Source: Bradysia coprophila (lineage: Eukaryota > Arthropoda > Insecta > Diptera > Sciaridae). Taken from it: a DNA stretch of 64,000 nt. The position numbers and the translations under genes are program-made. Shown here piece by piece: positions 11,412 to 22,321 of the stretch (position 1 is the stretch's first letter; each line of letters begins with the position of its first letter). The stretch is from positions 2,300,150 to 2,364,149 of the forward strand of contig NW_023503501.1 of the NCBI RefSeq assembly GCF_014529535.1, given 5' to 3'. The notes under the pieces were generated by a model. The model made no database searches and had not been told where the DNA came from. It was given only the letters and a program-made list of their open reading frames with translations.

Positions 11412-12540
11412 ATTATACCCTTGACTGAAAGTCATGGGTCTTATGGATGATAAACACCTCAAAATGTATGCGAGCAGTCTTTTTTTTCGCTTTGAATAAA
11501 TAAATAGTCATTAACCCTAAAATGTTTGTCACACAATGTTTACTACTATGATTGAAAATGCATGAATGTATGACCAAAAACCTTAAATATAGAAAATGTT
11601 TGTCACACTTTGATGAATCATCAATGATGATTCCTTGATAACACGATAACTTGACTAATTCTCAACGGATTTCCAAAAACTTTTTTTTTAATCGACGGGG
11701 AATTGAATTCCTGAGGTTAAGTTCGAAGATGGGCTATGACGGTCGGGTGATCTTACAGATATTCCCAAAAGAATTCTTGTCTCGTCCCTTGATAACACGA
11801 TAACTCAAGTAGTTTTCAACGGATTTCCAAAAAGTTTTTTTTTATTTCAATGGGAATTAAATTCCTCAGGTTAAGTTCGAAGATGGGTCGTAACGGGATC
11901 TTAGAGATATTCCCAAAAGAATTTTTGTCTTGTCGCTTGATTCCACGATAACTCGAGTAGTGTTCGATGAATTTCCAAAAACTTTTTATTAATCGACAGC
12001 GAATTAAATTGATGAGGTTAAGTTCGAAGATGGGTCGTAACGGACGGGTGATCTTAGAGATATTCCCAAAAGAATTTTTGTCTTGTTTCTTGATAACACG
12101 ATAACTTAAGTAATTCTCAACGGATTTCCAAAAACTTTGTTTTAATCGACGGGGAATTGAATTCCTGAGGTTAAGTTCGAAGATGGACTATAACAGACGG
12201 GTGATCTTAGAGATATTCTCAAAAGAATTTTTGTCTTGTCGCTTGATTCCACGATAACTCGAGTAGTTTTCGATGGATTTCCAAAATATTTTTTTTTAAT
12301 AAGTTCAAAGATGGGCTATAATATAACGGTCGGGGGATCAGAGAGATATTCCCAAGAGAATTTTTGTATCGTCCCGTGATATTATCGTGTTTAAGTTGAG
12401 TAATTCTTAATGGTTTTCCACAAAAGAAAATTATAAATACTCAAAAAAGAAATTTTTGGGTTAAGTTCGTTAATGGAATATACTGGAATAATATTTTAGG
12501 ATTTATTCCAAAAAAATTTTTGTATCGATGATAAGAAAAA
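11412..12540. repeat. Array of about 150-bp tandem repeats
   Basis: A header (CCCTTGACTGAAAGTCATGG near 11418) is followed by units starting near 11633, 11785, 11935, 12085 and 12235, with a decayed unit near 12375. Each unit reads roughly CACGATAACT, then GGATTTCCAAAAA, then TTAATCGACGGGGAATT, then GGTTAAGTTCGAAGATGG, then GATATTCCCAAAAGAATT. Related units occur at 36.2-36.9 kb, and a single similar unit lies inside the element at 7115-8188. Function unknown; nothing coding. Confidence 0.85.
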
Positions 12541-12552
12541 AATTAAAGTTTG

Positions 12553-12606
12553 GACGAGTGTGAACTTTGCGGCCAGAGCGAAGCGAGGGCCGTAATCACA
12601 CGAGTT
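12553..12606. repeat. Short hairpin with a GCGAAGC apex
   Basis: The stem GGACGAGTGTGA...TGCGGCC pairs with GGCCGTAATCACACGAGTTCC. GCGAAGC at 12578-12584 is the apex. A near-identical hairpin in the other orientation is at 2411-2453. Confidence 0.65.
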
Positions 12607-12975
12607 CCACTTTTATTTAAGAGGTAAGCGAGAAATTCGCCCCTTTCCAGGGTCTGTTTCAAGGCTGTCAAATTTGTGAGTCTAGAAATTGTGTACAATC
12701 TGTTGAAAACGAAAATGCGATAATTCTTTTTTTAGTGTATCATTTACAAGATACTCTAATTGTATGTATGTGTGCTTATTAAACATTAACCGAGGGACAA
12801 CCACCTGATTTGTAACTCTTTCTCAACTCTTTTTTCCGCGTGTAACTTCTACCCATAATGAAAAAGAGCTCTGAAAGTGTTCTTCAACATTGAATTTTTA
12901 TTCTCGTTTGTCGTTAATATGTAAAATCCGCCTGCTTGCAACTTTTTTTCGTCCACAAAAAGCAATTCTTTTCAG

Positions 12976-13300
12976 CCCAAGTAGCATTTCAGAAAAAATA
13001 ACTTATTCGTTAAAATAACGTTGTAGCAACGTTGCCACAACGGTTGTGCAACCGTTGTTGCCCGGTTATAGTTTAACCTACGTCAATTAACCGTTGGATA
13101 ACCGTTAAACAACGAAAAAGTTAAAAATTATAGTTGCTCTACCTTAAATTTTTAACTTTTTCGTTGTTTAACTGTTATCCAACGGTTAATTGACCTAGGT
13201 TAAACTATAACCGGGCAACAACGGTTGCAAAACCGTTGTGACAACGTTGCTACAACGTTATTCTAACGAATAAGTTATTTTTTCTGAAATGCTACTTGGG
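12976..13300. mobile_element. 325-bp near-perfect palindromic MITE
   Basis: The arms of about 150 bp begin CCCAAGTAGCATTTCAG and end CTGAAATGCTACTTGGG, with repeated AACGTTG/CAACGGTTG words in the stem. Duplicate B has the empty site (TTTTCAGTAAGTGTC near 20407), so the ends are exact and the duplicated target is the 2 bp AG (12974-12975 and 13301-13302). No ORF. Confidence 0.9.
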
Positions 13301-13343
13301 AGTAAGTGTCACATTTTTTTCCCTTTAGGTCTTTTCATCAAAC

Positions 13344-13767
13344 CAAAGCACCAAGCAGGGTAATAGAAAAAAATAAAGTAGGTAATTTTGGCAATGTCAA
13401 ATGTCATTTTTATTTTATAAGATTTTTACACTCTTTAAAATGCGGTAAGAGCCAAGATATTTTCGAAAAATTGGCACGAACGTTCTTTCAATGAAAATAT
13501 GATCACTGAAATGTACATTATTTTAATAAATAATCTAACATCACGTTAGCAGTCTGCATACAAATAACTAAATTACGTAACTGAATGTAAATTCTTTAAT
13601 AAAAGTTAAATGAAAATTCTTCGCAGTAACCACTTTTTCTTTTTCAAATTTGCCTCCAATGCGGCATCTCACGGCGACTCCTGTCTAATATAATGTAAAT
13701 GGCAACTCGTACTAAAAAGTACTCTATTTGACACCGAAAAATCTCTATTACCCTGCTAGGTGCTTTG
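13344..13767. mobile_element. 424-bp MITE, TIR CAAAGCACC, 7-bp TSD
   Basis: The left end CAAAGCACCAAGCAGGGTAA and the right end TTACCCTGCTAGGTGCTTTG form a TIR of about 23 bp with one mismatch. The flanks are ATCAAAC on both sides (13337-13343, 13768-13774). Duplicate B has a single ATCAAAC at the empty site near 20447. Noncoding interior. Confidence 0.9.
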
Positions 13768-13913
13768 ATCAAACATATTATAATGATCATTATATGCAAG
13801 TACGAAAAGTGTGATATTATAGCTATATTGGTGCAGTCATTTTATTCAGACAGAAGACTGAAGGCAATGCAAGACGTTCTAGACTTAATTTAGTTGTTTC
13901 AGCAGCCGTTATT

Positions 13914-14874
13914 GATTGATTGATTTTATTGAAAAGTTTTTCTCACAAATTACAATAAATTCATAAGAAAAGGACACCGAGGCCATCTTTGTTGGGCCCA
14001 TTGTGTCGCGCTCTTCGAGTGTGTTCCCATTGCTGTTGTTGTTGATGTGATGATGGAATTTGCTGGCATTTTTGGCTTTTGTTTGATGCGGTTGTCCCAA
14101 CCATTACTCGTCAATCATTCTCACGCCTAGGCGTGCATCTAAGTTATATTCCCGCATTAACACAATCGCACGCTTTCTACTCATAGCGTGCAACAGCTAT
14201 ATTGGTATGCCAAATGAGTCTCGAAATGGTGTGCGATGCTGTCAACGATACATTCACGTGATCCCGCCAATACATGTCCATTCTCAAGTCCCAGCTGTGT
14301 TCAGTTGGTGTCTAGTAAGAACTTGCCACCCATGTATGCGGTATGCGTTCCGTGAAACCTCGCTAACAGCACATTCCCAAATACGATTCGTCTTTTAGCT
14401 CCCGAAACAACCACACACGCTTTGAACAAGCCCGTGTATGCGGTATATACAGAACTTAGATACACTCGTAGGACATTTGAATGAGTGAAACGATGATGAT
14501 CAACCATTCTGCAACATACGGCCATAATTTGCTCGATTTTTGTTACCATCCAATCTTCGGTAACCTCTGCAATCATCATCCAGTGTCCAATGGGTCGATA
14601 CGTGTACATTCATGTCTGTCGTGTCATGTTCTTCGTGTCGCATGTATTTAAGGTTATGTTGCTGTGTGGTACTTCTTTCATAAAAATACGCTACATCGTG
14701 AATCCAATCACGAGTCCTCCAATTGATCAGTGAACCAATGGTGTTATTGTTCCGATTGAATTGTGTTTTACATTTTAATAACAATCACTACCCATTTAAA
14801 AACGAAACTTTTGATACATTTTTCACGAGCACAAAGAAAACATGACATTTCTGTTCGGAGTCCGTTCACGTATC
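13914..14874 (-). mobile_element. Probable truncated retrotransposon insertion
   Basis: This 961-bp stretch is missing from duplicate B and is bounded by the direct repeat CAGCAGCC-N-TTATT (13900-13913 and 14875-14888). On the minus strand its end nearest 13914 reads CAATAAAATCAATCAATC, that is an AATAAA signal followed by a short ATCA repeat. That is the usual 3' end of some non-LTR elements. Minus-strand frames are open for 63-102 codons but broken. A target-site duplication of about 14 bp supports target-primed insertion. Alternatively, B lost the segment by recombination between the two short repeats. Confidence 0.5.
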
Positions 14875-14888
14875 CAGCAGCCATTATT

Positions 14889-15840
14889 AATATTAAAAGT
14901 CATTCAAGAGAATCATACTCCTGTAGAAAAGAGGTAAAATGTTCCTTTACAGTTTGCAGTCTGTAAAATAGAGTTCAGTACACGGTGTAAACAATTGCTT
15001 TTACTAACTTGTGTTTATTAATAAAGTTGTTCCGAAGGTTTTTTAGCGAATTCGACTCCAGAACTTACCTACGGCTCGTGCTGGAAACCTCTCATTCGGA
15101 AAAAATGCTTTTTAGCATACGTTAAGAAAATAGCTATTCTTTGTACGTGAAATAATGTTTACATTTTACTGATGTCCCTGTAGTTACGTTATTTTTTGTC
15201 TTTTAATCCTATTCTAATCTCTTCAGCGTTCAAAAATTTAAGAAAAGAGAGAAATGCGTCCGCTTTGCAACTTTTTCTTCATCCGCTTAAACAATTTTTT
15301 CGCATCCGATTTAGCTCTCTGGCACAAGAGAGTTTCTAAGTAGAGATATGGAGTTACTCGAAGTGGCTATGGTATGAGTGAGTGCTATGAGTGAGTTATG
15401 GTAACAAAAGGCTACATACTCATTGAGTATATATCATCTTCAAGGCCGTTTGAAATGCCATCCACGTAAAAAAATATCTCATAGAACTGAATGAATGAAC
15501 GAAACATTTAACGAAACTTAAGTGAGGTTACGTAGTAAAGTACCGTATCTTGAGGATGATCTATTAGGGATAAAGCCTTATGGTTCGTAAAGTTTGTTAG
15601 TATGACATTTTATTGAACTTTTGACATTTATCCCATATATTTAATGTCAATAGTCTACGAAATCGACATACTCACGAACTTTACAAACCATAATGGTTTA
15701 CCCCTATTATGCCTTATGGTAACTGTATGCAATGTAATAAATGTAAATTTTTCATTGTTTGGACATTAATTTATAGGGGGATGGGGGATGCCCTACAAAA
15801 TGAGGCAATCTGGGAATATTTTTATGTAAACTTCCTATAT
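14889..15840. other. Downstream flank of elongase copy 3 (duplicated DNA)
   Basis: Noncoding. The sequence matches 20590-21160, except for about 15126-15472, which is absent from B, where the two sides join at a short AGCATA/CATA overlap. An inverted pair (GGTTCGTAAAGTTTGTTAGT near 15580 and its complement near 15670-15690) could form a hairpin. Confidence 0.55.
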
Positions 15841-16084
15841 TTTAATTAAAGGAAGTTTAGTCGGTAGTGCTCATTCATTAGTATTTATTACCAAATATTT
15901 CGACTACGTTTCATAGTCATTATCAATGGCAATCGCCTGGAATCAACAAAAAACATTTTGGATACAAAAGCTATCCCAAACTTAACTAAACTAATTCATC
16001 ATACCCTACGGGTTTCTCACAATTACATTGTTATCGTCATTAATCGTACTAATTCATCGATCCTCTCACACATGTGTCGAATTT
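15841..16084. mobile_element. 244-bp insertion abutting the stop codon of elongase copy 3
   Basis: The segment is absent from duplicate B. It is bounded by the 9-bp direct repeat TTCCTATAT (15832-15840, 16085-16093). The right copy of the repeat overlaps the TAG stop codon (16088-16090) of the gene, so the whole proximal 3' UTR of copy 3 differs from that of copy 4. Its own ends show no clear inverted repeat. The element type is unknown. Confidence 0.6.
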
Positions 16085-16087
16085 TTC

Positions 16088-17000
16088 CTATATTTCTTTT
16101 TTACAATTTTCATAAACATCCGACTCAGCATTTTCACAAACTGTAACTTTTTCACTTATCAGCTTTTTTGAATCGTAAGTTTTGAAATAAAATTTGAGGA
16201 ACAAAACCAAATTGAGTGAAGCATTGAGTATTATAATCCAAACAATTGCACGATTGTATACACAACTCAACCATAAAGATGCGACCATGTAGGCAATTAC
16301 AATCACAAACTGAACCAATTGGATCATTGTCAAATATTTTTTCCACCAAAGATATTTTTTGTATGCAGGGCCCAGCGCAGCAACTAAATAATAAAAGTAC
16401 ATAATCATGTGGACGATCGTGTTACAGACAAATGTCACAGTATACTCCTGTCCCATGAAATATTTTGCACTTAGCCATAAAATACCAACACTCAAGACAT
16501 GATGCTGTACGTGTAGGAAAGTGATGTGGTTCTGTTTTTTGCATAGAACAAAGAACACCGTGTCCAAGAGGTCCATTATTTTATTCACCGTCATAAGCCA
16601 AAATGCATTGCAAAGCATAGTATGATAGTCATGTTCTTGTTCGGCATTCATTTGTGTACAACCAAATTGGAAAAAGTTTGACCAAAAATTCGGATGAAGG
16701 ATTGTTCTGCCCAGTACCCAAAAATTATAGGACACTTGCAGTGCATTGTACAAGATTATAACATTTTTTAAATTGAACGGTTCCCTTTTCTTCATAACCT
16801 TTGGTCCTATATAGAATACGAAGGCGATATATGCAATTAAAATCAACGTAACAGTTGTAGGGTCCCCGTACAATGGCCATGAATCGAGTAGAGGACCTAA
16901 CACCAAATTTTCAATTATTTTCGTTGTGAAACCAATTATTGTCGAGCTTACTTTTTCCTTTACTCCATAATTCCAACGAAATTGAGAGATTCATAGCCAT
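16088..17000 (-). CDS. ELOVL-family fatty acid elongase, copy 3 (variant)
   Basis: The protein is 285 aa, from exons 17000-16952 and 16896-16088 (55-base intron). Exon 1 reads MAMNLSISLELWSKGK. HVQHH is at about residues 145-149 and KIMDLLDTVF precedes it; the KKEI ER-retrieval end is present. It is nearly identical to copy 4, with which it shares a segmental duplication, but differs in two notable ways. The FWHM motif just before the K-x-x-D-L-L-D-T block is FWLM here (His to Leu at about residue 117). The cytosolic tail also lacks 13 residues (39 bases, in frame) found in copy 4. The reading frame is intact, so it is likely expressed, though the His change could affect activity. Confidence 0.92.
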
Positions 17001-17039
17001 TAACGAATATATATTCCACAACGTTCTTATTCCAAGATC

Positions 17040-17073
17040 TGCCGGCAACTAAGTTGATTAAATCGTATAAATA
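17040..17073 (-). promoter_or_regulatory. Putative TATA promoter of elongase copy 3
   Basis: On the minus strand TATTTATA (17066-17073) lies about 25-30 bases before a TTAGTTG initiator-like site, and about 70 bases before the ATG. The same arrangement is kept in duplicate B upstream of copy 4 (near 22177-22184). Inferred only. Confidence 0.35.
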
Positions 17074-17204
17074 AAGCAGTTCGCCCATGAATAATACAAA
17101 ATTACATATTAATTGTTGTTTATAAAAAAAGGACGGTTAGAGAGATTGTGGCGAAATTTCAAGTTATAGTGTTAAAAGAGAATGTTAGAAAGAGTCTGCC
17201 GCCA

Positions 17205-17490
17205 TCGATCCCGAAGTCGTTTTATTCGAAAGAGATTTAATGCTCACTGCAGTCTTTTTTAATCAATCAAAATAGTATATTTTGTTACGAGAGATGAAAA
17301 GTTGAATTTTTCGGTAAGGCGTTAGGACAAACTTACGACGTGTAAGTCCAGAAGGGGAGTCCAGAAAATTCGATTTATCTACTGTAAGTTGAAAAAATTG
17401 ATAATTTTCAGCATGAATCTAGTTAGCAAAGGCAGTCAATTTACACACGAAAATTTCCATGCGCATAAGTTTCTATATTGGTTATATGCC
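17205..17490. repeat. Second copy of the 5238-5590 block
   Basis: It starts at CGATCCCGAAGTCG, exactly where duplication A stops matching B, and runs to TTATATGCCTTATGC. It has small deletions relative to 5238-5590. It marks a rearrangement breakpoint. Confidence 0.7.
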
Positions 17491-17996
17491 TTATGCATTC
17501 CGTTAGTAACCTATCAGTGGTTGGACTAAGCCTAATCCGTCCTTTGCATACTATATACTCAGTGAAGAGTATAACCTGAAGTGAATCACAGCGAGCTGGC
17601 GTTCCCCTTCTTCATTACACAGCTGAAATGCCTATCAAAATGAAAAACAAAATAAAATAAATTAGAAACAAACAGCGTTTAAACACTCTTCCCTTACCCT
17701 GGACTCACGTTAAGTGAATGAATTGAGAAAAAGAAGGCTGTTTCGACCTCGAGAACTAGCGGCGGTCCAAAAGCCAGAGTGGACTAACTGTCTTCCGCTA
17801 GCCTCTTACACAAGACAGCAGTAAATCTTTCAATTGAACTGTAGCGTCAGAAAGTTTACATAAGTATACACTTGTTTCTTTGAACTTTCCATCCTGCCTT
17901 TTGAGTGAATTTTTATTGTTCAAGGATTTTCTAAGATTTTCAAGGATTTTTTTATGATAACTTTCAACGAATTTAAAGATTTTCTTTTTAATAGTC
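17491..17996. other. Intergenic, nothing recognised
   Basis: No gene, array or hairpin stands out. A 66-codon minus-strand ORF (17798-17998) is Lys-rich and unremarkable. Confidence 0.5.
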
Positions 17997-18114
17997 ATTT
18001 GTGTACCTGTTTTGGACGATTGATTTTAGGCAATTTCGCGGATTGTAGGCCGAACGAAGTGAGGCTTACAAGCGAAAGTGCCTTAAATCAACCGTCCCAA
18101 ACAGGTGCACATGT
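17997..18114. mobile_element. 118-bp foldback element
   Basis: The stem TGTACCTGTTTTGGACG...TTTAGGCA pairs with TGCCTTAAATCAACCGTCCC...ACAGGTGCACA. The apex region reads GGCCGAACGAAGTGAGGC. Noncoding. Confidence 0.75.
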
Positions 18115-18216
18115 GAGTTTTCATGCAGAGGGCCGGAAACCCGAGAAAATTCGAAAAATTGCCCTCATTTTCGGGCCCGAAGCATGAAAAAAAAATCCTC
18201 TGAGTGCAAAAGTATT

Positions 18217-18426
18217 TTTACTATGCTGGTGCATGTAATAAGGCTATTACATGTATAGGCAATAACCTTTACATCACTCGCATAGTAAAACGTCGTACTA
18301 CACACGGGAAATAAAGTGATATCTCGTATCACGATGAGTAAAAGTACCTCGGGCTGCCGCCCTCGGATACTTTTTCTCATCTGGATACGAGATATCACTT
18401 TACTTCCCTTGCATAGTAATGTACTA
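18217..18426. mobile_element. Foldback element containing a nested hairpin
   Basis: The inner hairpin at 18305-18409 has arms CGGGAAATAAAGTGATATCTC and their complement, with a CCTCGGGCTGCCGCCCTCGG apex. Outside it, ACTATGC and GCATAGT face each other. The right edge reads GTAATGTACTATT at 18416-18428, like other foldbacks here. Confidence 0.6.
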
Positions 18427-18873
18427 TTTTGATACCAACATCGAAAGTTGATACTTTCGCCCTCGAAATCCGGGGCGAAAGTAAAAAAATGCAAGTTATG
18501 TGTTTGAGCGGGGAGAAAGAAAGAATACATAAAGCGAAAGTCAATATACATAATGCGAAAGTCGACTACATAATGTAATAGTCGACTCTTGTCAATAAGT
18601 GTACTGCGATCAAAATTGAAATAAAGCGTGCGCCAGTGCTCTTATTGAAATTAACATACGAAGTTGATACTTTTTGTTGCTAATGGTTTGTTAGTTATTT
18701 GTTAATTTTTGTGTGTGTTATTGTTGTGATGGCTAAATAATTAAATTTTTGTTATACCAGGGGGCTGCCGCCCCCTGGACCCCCGCATTTTATGGATAAA
18801 TGCCTTCATATTTCAACATTTTGTTCTGTTGTTTGCGATACGTATCAGCTTTCGATGTTGGTATCAAAAAAAA
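18427..18873. mobile_element. GATACCAACAT MITE, second copy
   Basis: Homologous to 9305-9774 over its full length, including the GGGGGCTGCCGCCCCC hairpin. Both of its ends read GATACCAACATCGAAAG, where both ends of the other copy read GATACCAACATTGAAAA. It is followed by the AATAGTA...AATGTACTATT foldback (18872-19007). Confidence 0.8.
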
Positions 18874-19007
18874 TAGTATGAACGACTCGGGGGAAAAGTA
18901 AAAAAATTCAACCTGTGCGATTGAGGCCCTTGCCTTCGGCGCGGGCATCAACTCTCGCACACGGTTGAATTTTTTTACTTTCGCCCCTTGTCATTCAATG
19001 TACTATT
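18872..19007. mobile_element. AATAGTA foldback, second copy
   Basis: Same as 9773-9908. The apex GCCTTCGGC is at 18932-18940 and the right edge AATGTACTATT is at 18997-19007. It directly abuts the duplicated block that starts at 19004. Confidence 0.7.
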
Positions 19008-19803
19008 TCTATCTATGTTTACGGCCACCAAAAAACATACAGTCTGGGGACCAATTAATTTTGATCTTTATTATCGACTTAGTATCGAATCGACTATATC
19101 ATATCTGACATTATTATAAGACTTAATCGCAGTCTATCTATTATAAATTACCAGCTTATCAATGTCAGTATGCATTATTCAACCAAAAATAATAACATTC
19201 TGTACTTTCTTTTCGATTGAGGTAATTATTTAAAACAAGCAATATTGTTTGACAACGAGTGAACTGATTAACTTTTTGCAACTTAGTGGCAAAAATTGTC
19301 ACGTCACACTTTAGACGCCTTTGTTGTGAAAAACGTTAGGACGGGCTCGTGATTCAATTGAAAATTGCATTTTACCAACTCTGTGGTGAAAAGTCAGTCT
19401 TTCTTCGCCTTTATCGAGAAGAACGTGGCAGCATCTTGGGTTTTCACGAATTTTACCTTTATTTTGTCAAATTTTGAACTGGAACTAGTAAAACCGCAAG
19501 AATTTTTTTTTTGACAAAAATGACCCTGAAACAGGATACGTAGGATCTGATATTTCTAGACCCACAGATTCTGACAGCTAGCTGTTACATTGTGTGTCAT
19601 TTTTTTCCCCAGTCGAAATTTTTGTTGTACACGTATAACGACCAGTTTACTGGGACGAAAACCAAAAATACCATTCAATATAACTCTGTTCTTCGGTAAA
19701 TATATAGTTTGGAGGTAATGTCATATATAACCGAATCATATATAACCGAATCATATGAGCGGTGTCACGAAAGCTCGATACAGACGCCATCTTTTTTCTT
19801 CGT
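19004..19803. repeat. Second copy of the 8203-8882 block
   Basis: Near identical to the 8.2-kb copy. It carries about 115 extra bases at 19336-19455, beginning GGGCTCGTGATTCAATTG, and a short tandem ATATAACCGAATCAT duplication near 19726-19754. Confidence 0.85.
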
Positions 19804-20092
19804 TAAAAACAAACAAAACAAAAATGGAATAGAAACTCATGTAAATCATAGTAAGCCATTTAAAAAAAATATATCTCATTGGCTTACGTGCTAGGCCGGG
19901 CGTGTGAATGGCATTACCTCCACATTATATCTACCTAGGTCTGTTCCATCGTTCTGTAAAAACGACTTTTGATAAGCCGAATTCAAACGAAAACCATAAC
20001 CTCAAAGATTTTGTGAACATTTCGTCAACAATAATTTTTTTGGTTTTATCTCTTTTAACAACTTAAATTCCTTTGGAACAGACCTTGGCTGT
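19804..20092. other. Short spacer before duplication B
   Basis: AT-rich. No gene or repeat recognised. Confidence 0.4.
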
Positions 20093-22321
20093 TCAAGGCT
20101 GTCAAATTTGTGGGTCTAGAAACTGTGTACAATCTGTTGAAAACGAAAATGCGATAATTCTTTTTTTTAGTGTATCATTCACAAGATACTCTAATTGTAT
20201 GTATGTGTGCTTATTAACCGAGGGACAACCACCTGATTTGTAACTCTTTCTCAACTCTTTTTTCCGCGTGTAACTTCTACCCATAATGAAAAAGAGCTCT
20301 GAAAGTGCCCTTCAACATTGAATTTTTATTCTTGTTTGTCGTTAATATGTAAAATCCGCGAATCCGCCTGCTTGCAACTTTTTTTCGTCCACAAAAAGCA
20401 ATTCTTTTCAGTAAGTGTCACTTTTTTTTTCCTTTAGGTCTTTTCATCAAACATATTATGATGATCATTATATGCAAGTAAGAAAAGTGTGATATTATAG
20501 CTATATTGGTGCAGTCATTTTATTCAGATAGAAGACTGAAGGCAATGCAAGACGTTCTAGACTTAATTGTTGTTTCAGCAGCCGGTATTAATATTAAAAA
20601 TCATTCAAGAGAATGTAGAAAAGAGGTAAAATGTTCCTTTACAGTTTGCAGTCTGTAAAATAGATTTCAGTACACGGTGTAAACAATTGCTTTTACTAAC
20701 TTGTGTTTATTAATAAAGTTGTTCCAAAGGTTTTTTTTTAGCGAATTCGACTCCAGAACTTACCTACGGCTCGTGCTGGAAACCTCTCATTCGGAAAAAA
20801 TGCTTTTTAGCATAGAACTGATTGAATGAACGAACCATTTAACGAAACTTAAGTGAGGTTACGTAGTAAAGTACCGTATCTTGAGGATGATCTATTAGGG
20901 GTAAAGCCTTATGGTTCGTAAAGTTTTTTAGTATGACATTTTATTGAACTTTTGACATTTATCACATATATTTAATGTCAAAAGTCTACAAAATCGACAT
21001 ACTCTTTACAAACCATAATAGTTTACCCCTATTATGTCTTATGGTAACTGTATGCAATGTAATGAATGTAAATTTTTAATTGTTTGGACATTAATTTATA
21101 GGGGGATGGGGGATGCCCTATAAAATGAGGCAATCTGGGAATATTTTTATGTAAACTTCCTATATTTCTTTTTTACAATTTTCATAAACATCCGACTCAG
21201 CATTTTCCAGATTGTCCCTATAACTACTGCCAAACTCTAAATTTCCACAAACTGTAACTTTTTCACTTATCAGCTCTTTTGAATTGTACGTTTTGAAGAA
21301 AAATTTCAGAAACAAAACTAAGTTTAGCGAAACATTGAGTATTATAAGCCAAACAATTGCACGATTGTATCCACAACTTAACCATAACGATGCGACCATG
21401 TAGGAAATTATAATCACAAACTGAACCATTTGAATCATTGTCAAATATTTTTTCCACCAAAGATATTTTTTGTATGCAGGGCCCAGCGCAGCAACTAAAT
21501 AATAAAAGTACATAATCATGTGGACGATCGTGTTACAGACAAATGTCACAGTAAACTCCTGTCCGGTGAAATATTTTGCACTTAGCCATAAAATACCAAC
21601 ACTCAGGACATGATGCTGTACGTGTAGGAATGTGATGTGGTTCTGTTTTTTGCATAGAACAAAGAACACCGTGTCCAAGAGGTCCATTATTTTATTCACC
21701 GTCATATGCCAAAATGCAATGCAAAGCATAGTATGATAGCTATGTTCTTGTTCGGTATTCATTTGTGTACAACCAAATTGGAAAAAGTTTGACCAAAAAT
21801 TCGGATAAAGGAGTGCTCTGCCCAGTACCCAAAAATTATAGGACACTTGCAGTGCATTGTACAAGATTATAACATTTTTTAAATTGAACGGTTCCCTTTT
21901 CTTCATAACCTTTGGTCCTATATAGAACACGAAGGCGACATATGCAATTAAAATCAACGTAACAGTTGTAGGGTCCCCGTACAATGGCCATGAATCGAGT
22001 AGAGGACCTGACACCAAATTTTCAATTATTTTCGTTATGAAACCAATTATTGTCGAGCTTACTTTTTCCTTTACTCCATAATTCCAACGAAATTGAGAGA
22101 TTCATAGCCATTAACGAATATATATTCCACAACGTTCTTATTCCAAGATCTGCCGACAACTAAGTTGATTAAATCGTATAAATAAAACAGTTCGCCCATG
22201 AATAATACAAAATTACATATTAATTGTTGTTTATAAAAAAAGGACGGTTAGAGAGATTGTGGCGAAATTTCAAGTTATAGAGTGTTAAAAGAGAATGTTA
22301 GAAAGAGTCTGCCGCCATCGA
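20093..22321. repeat. Segmental duplication, copy B (partner 12660-17208)
   Basis: The compact version of the duplication. It contains elongase copy 4, its upstream promoter region and its downstream flank. It supplies the empty sites for the insertions in copy A. Confidence 0.9.
21160..22111 (-). CDS. ELOVL-family fatty acid elongase, copy 4
   Basis: The protein is 298 aa, from exons 22111-22063 and 22007-21160 with a 55-base intron. HVQHH is at about residues 145-149. FWHMTVNKIMDLLDTVFFVL is intact, unlike in copy 3. NTIVHMIMYFYY and the T-x-x-Q-x-x-Q motif follow, and the tail ends KKEI (ER retrieval). The start is the ATG at 22111, in frame with exon 1; an identical first exon is seen in copy 3. 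The tract around 21290-21430 is nearly identical to copy 5 and not to copy 3, although copies 3 and 4 are otherwise the closest pair. This suggests gene conversion. The expected role is acyl-CoA elongation in the ER. Confidence 0.94.

Larger units (their letters stand above)
12660..17208. repeat. Segmental duplication, copy A (partner 20093-22321)
   Basis: Near-identical blocks run in the same order in both copies, from GGCTGTCAAATTTGTG to GTCTGCCGCCATCGA, and include elongase copy 3 (here) or copy 4 (partner). Copy A is longer because it carries extra segments at 12976-13300, 13344-13767, about 13914-14874, about 15126-15472 and 15841-16084. The last four of these lack any counterpart in B. 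Both gene and promoter region are inside the duplication. Confidence 0.9.

Noticed and set aside
14301..14784. Two overlapping minus-strand ORFs of 94 and 102 codons
   Set aside because: They sit in the 961-bp insertion, overlap each other in different frames and have no firm motif; reported only as a probable retroelement remnant.
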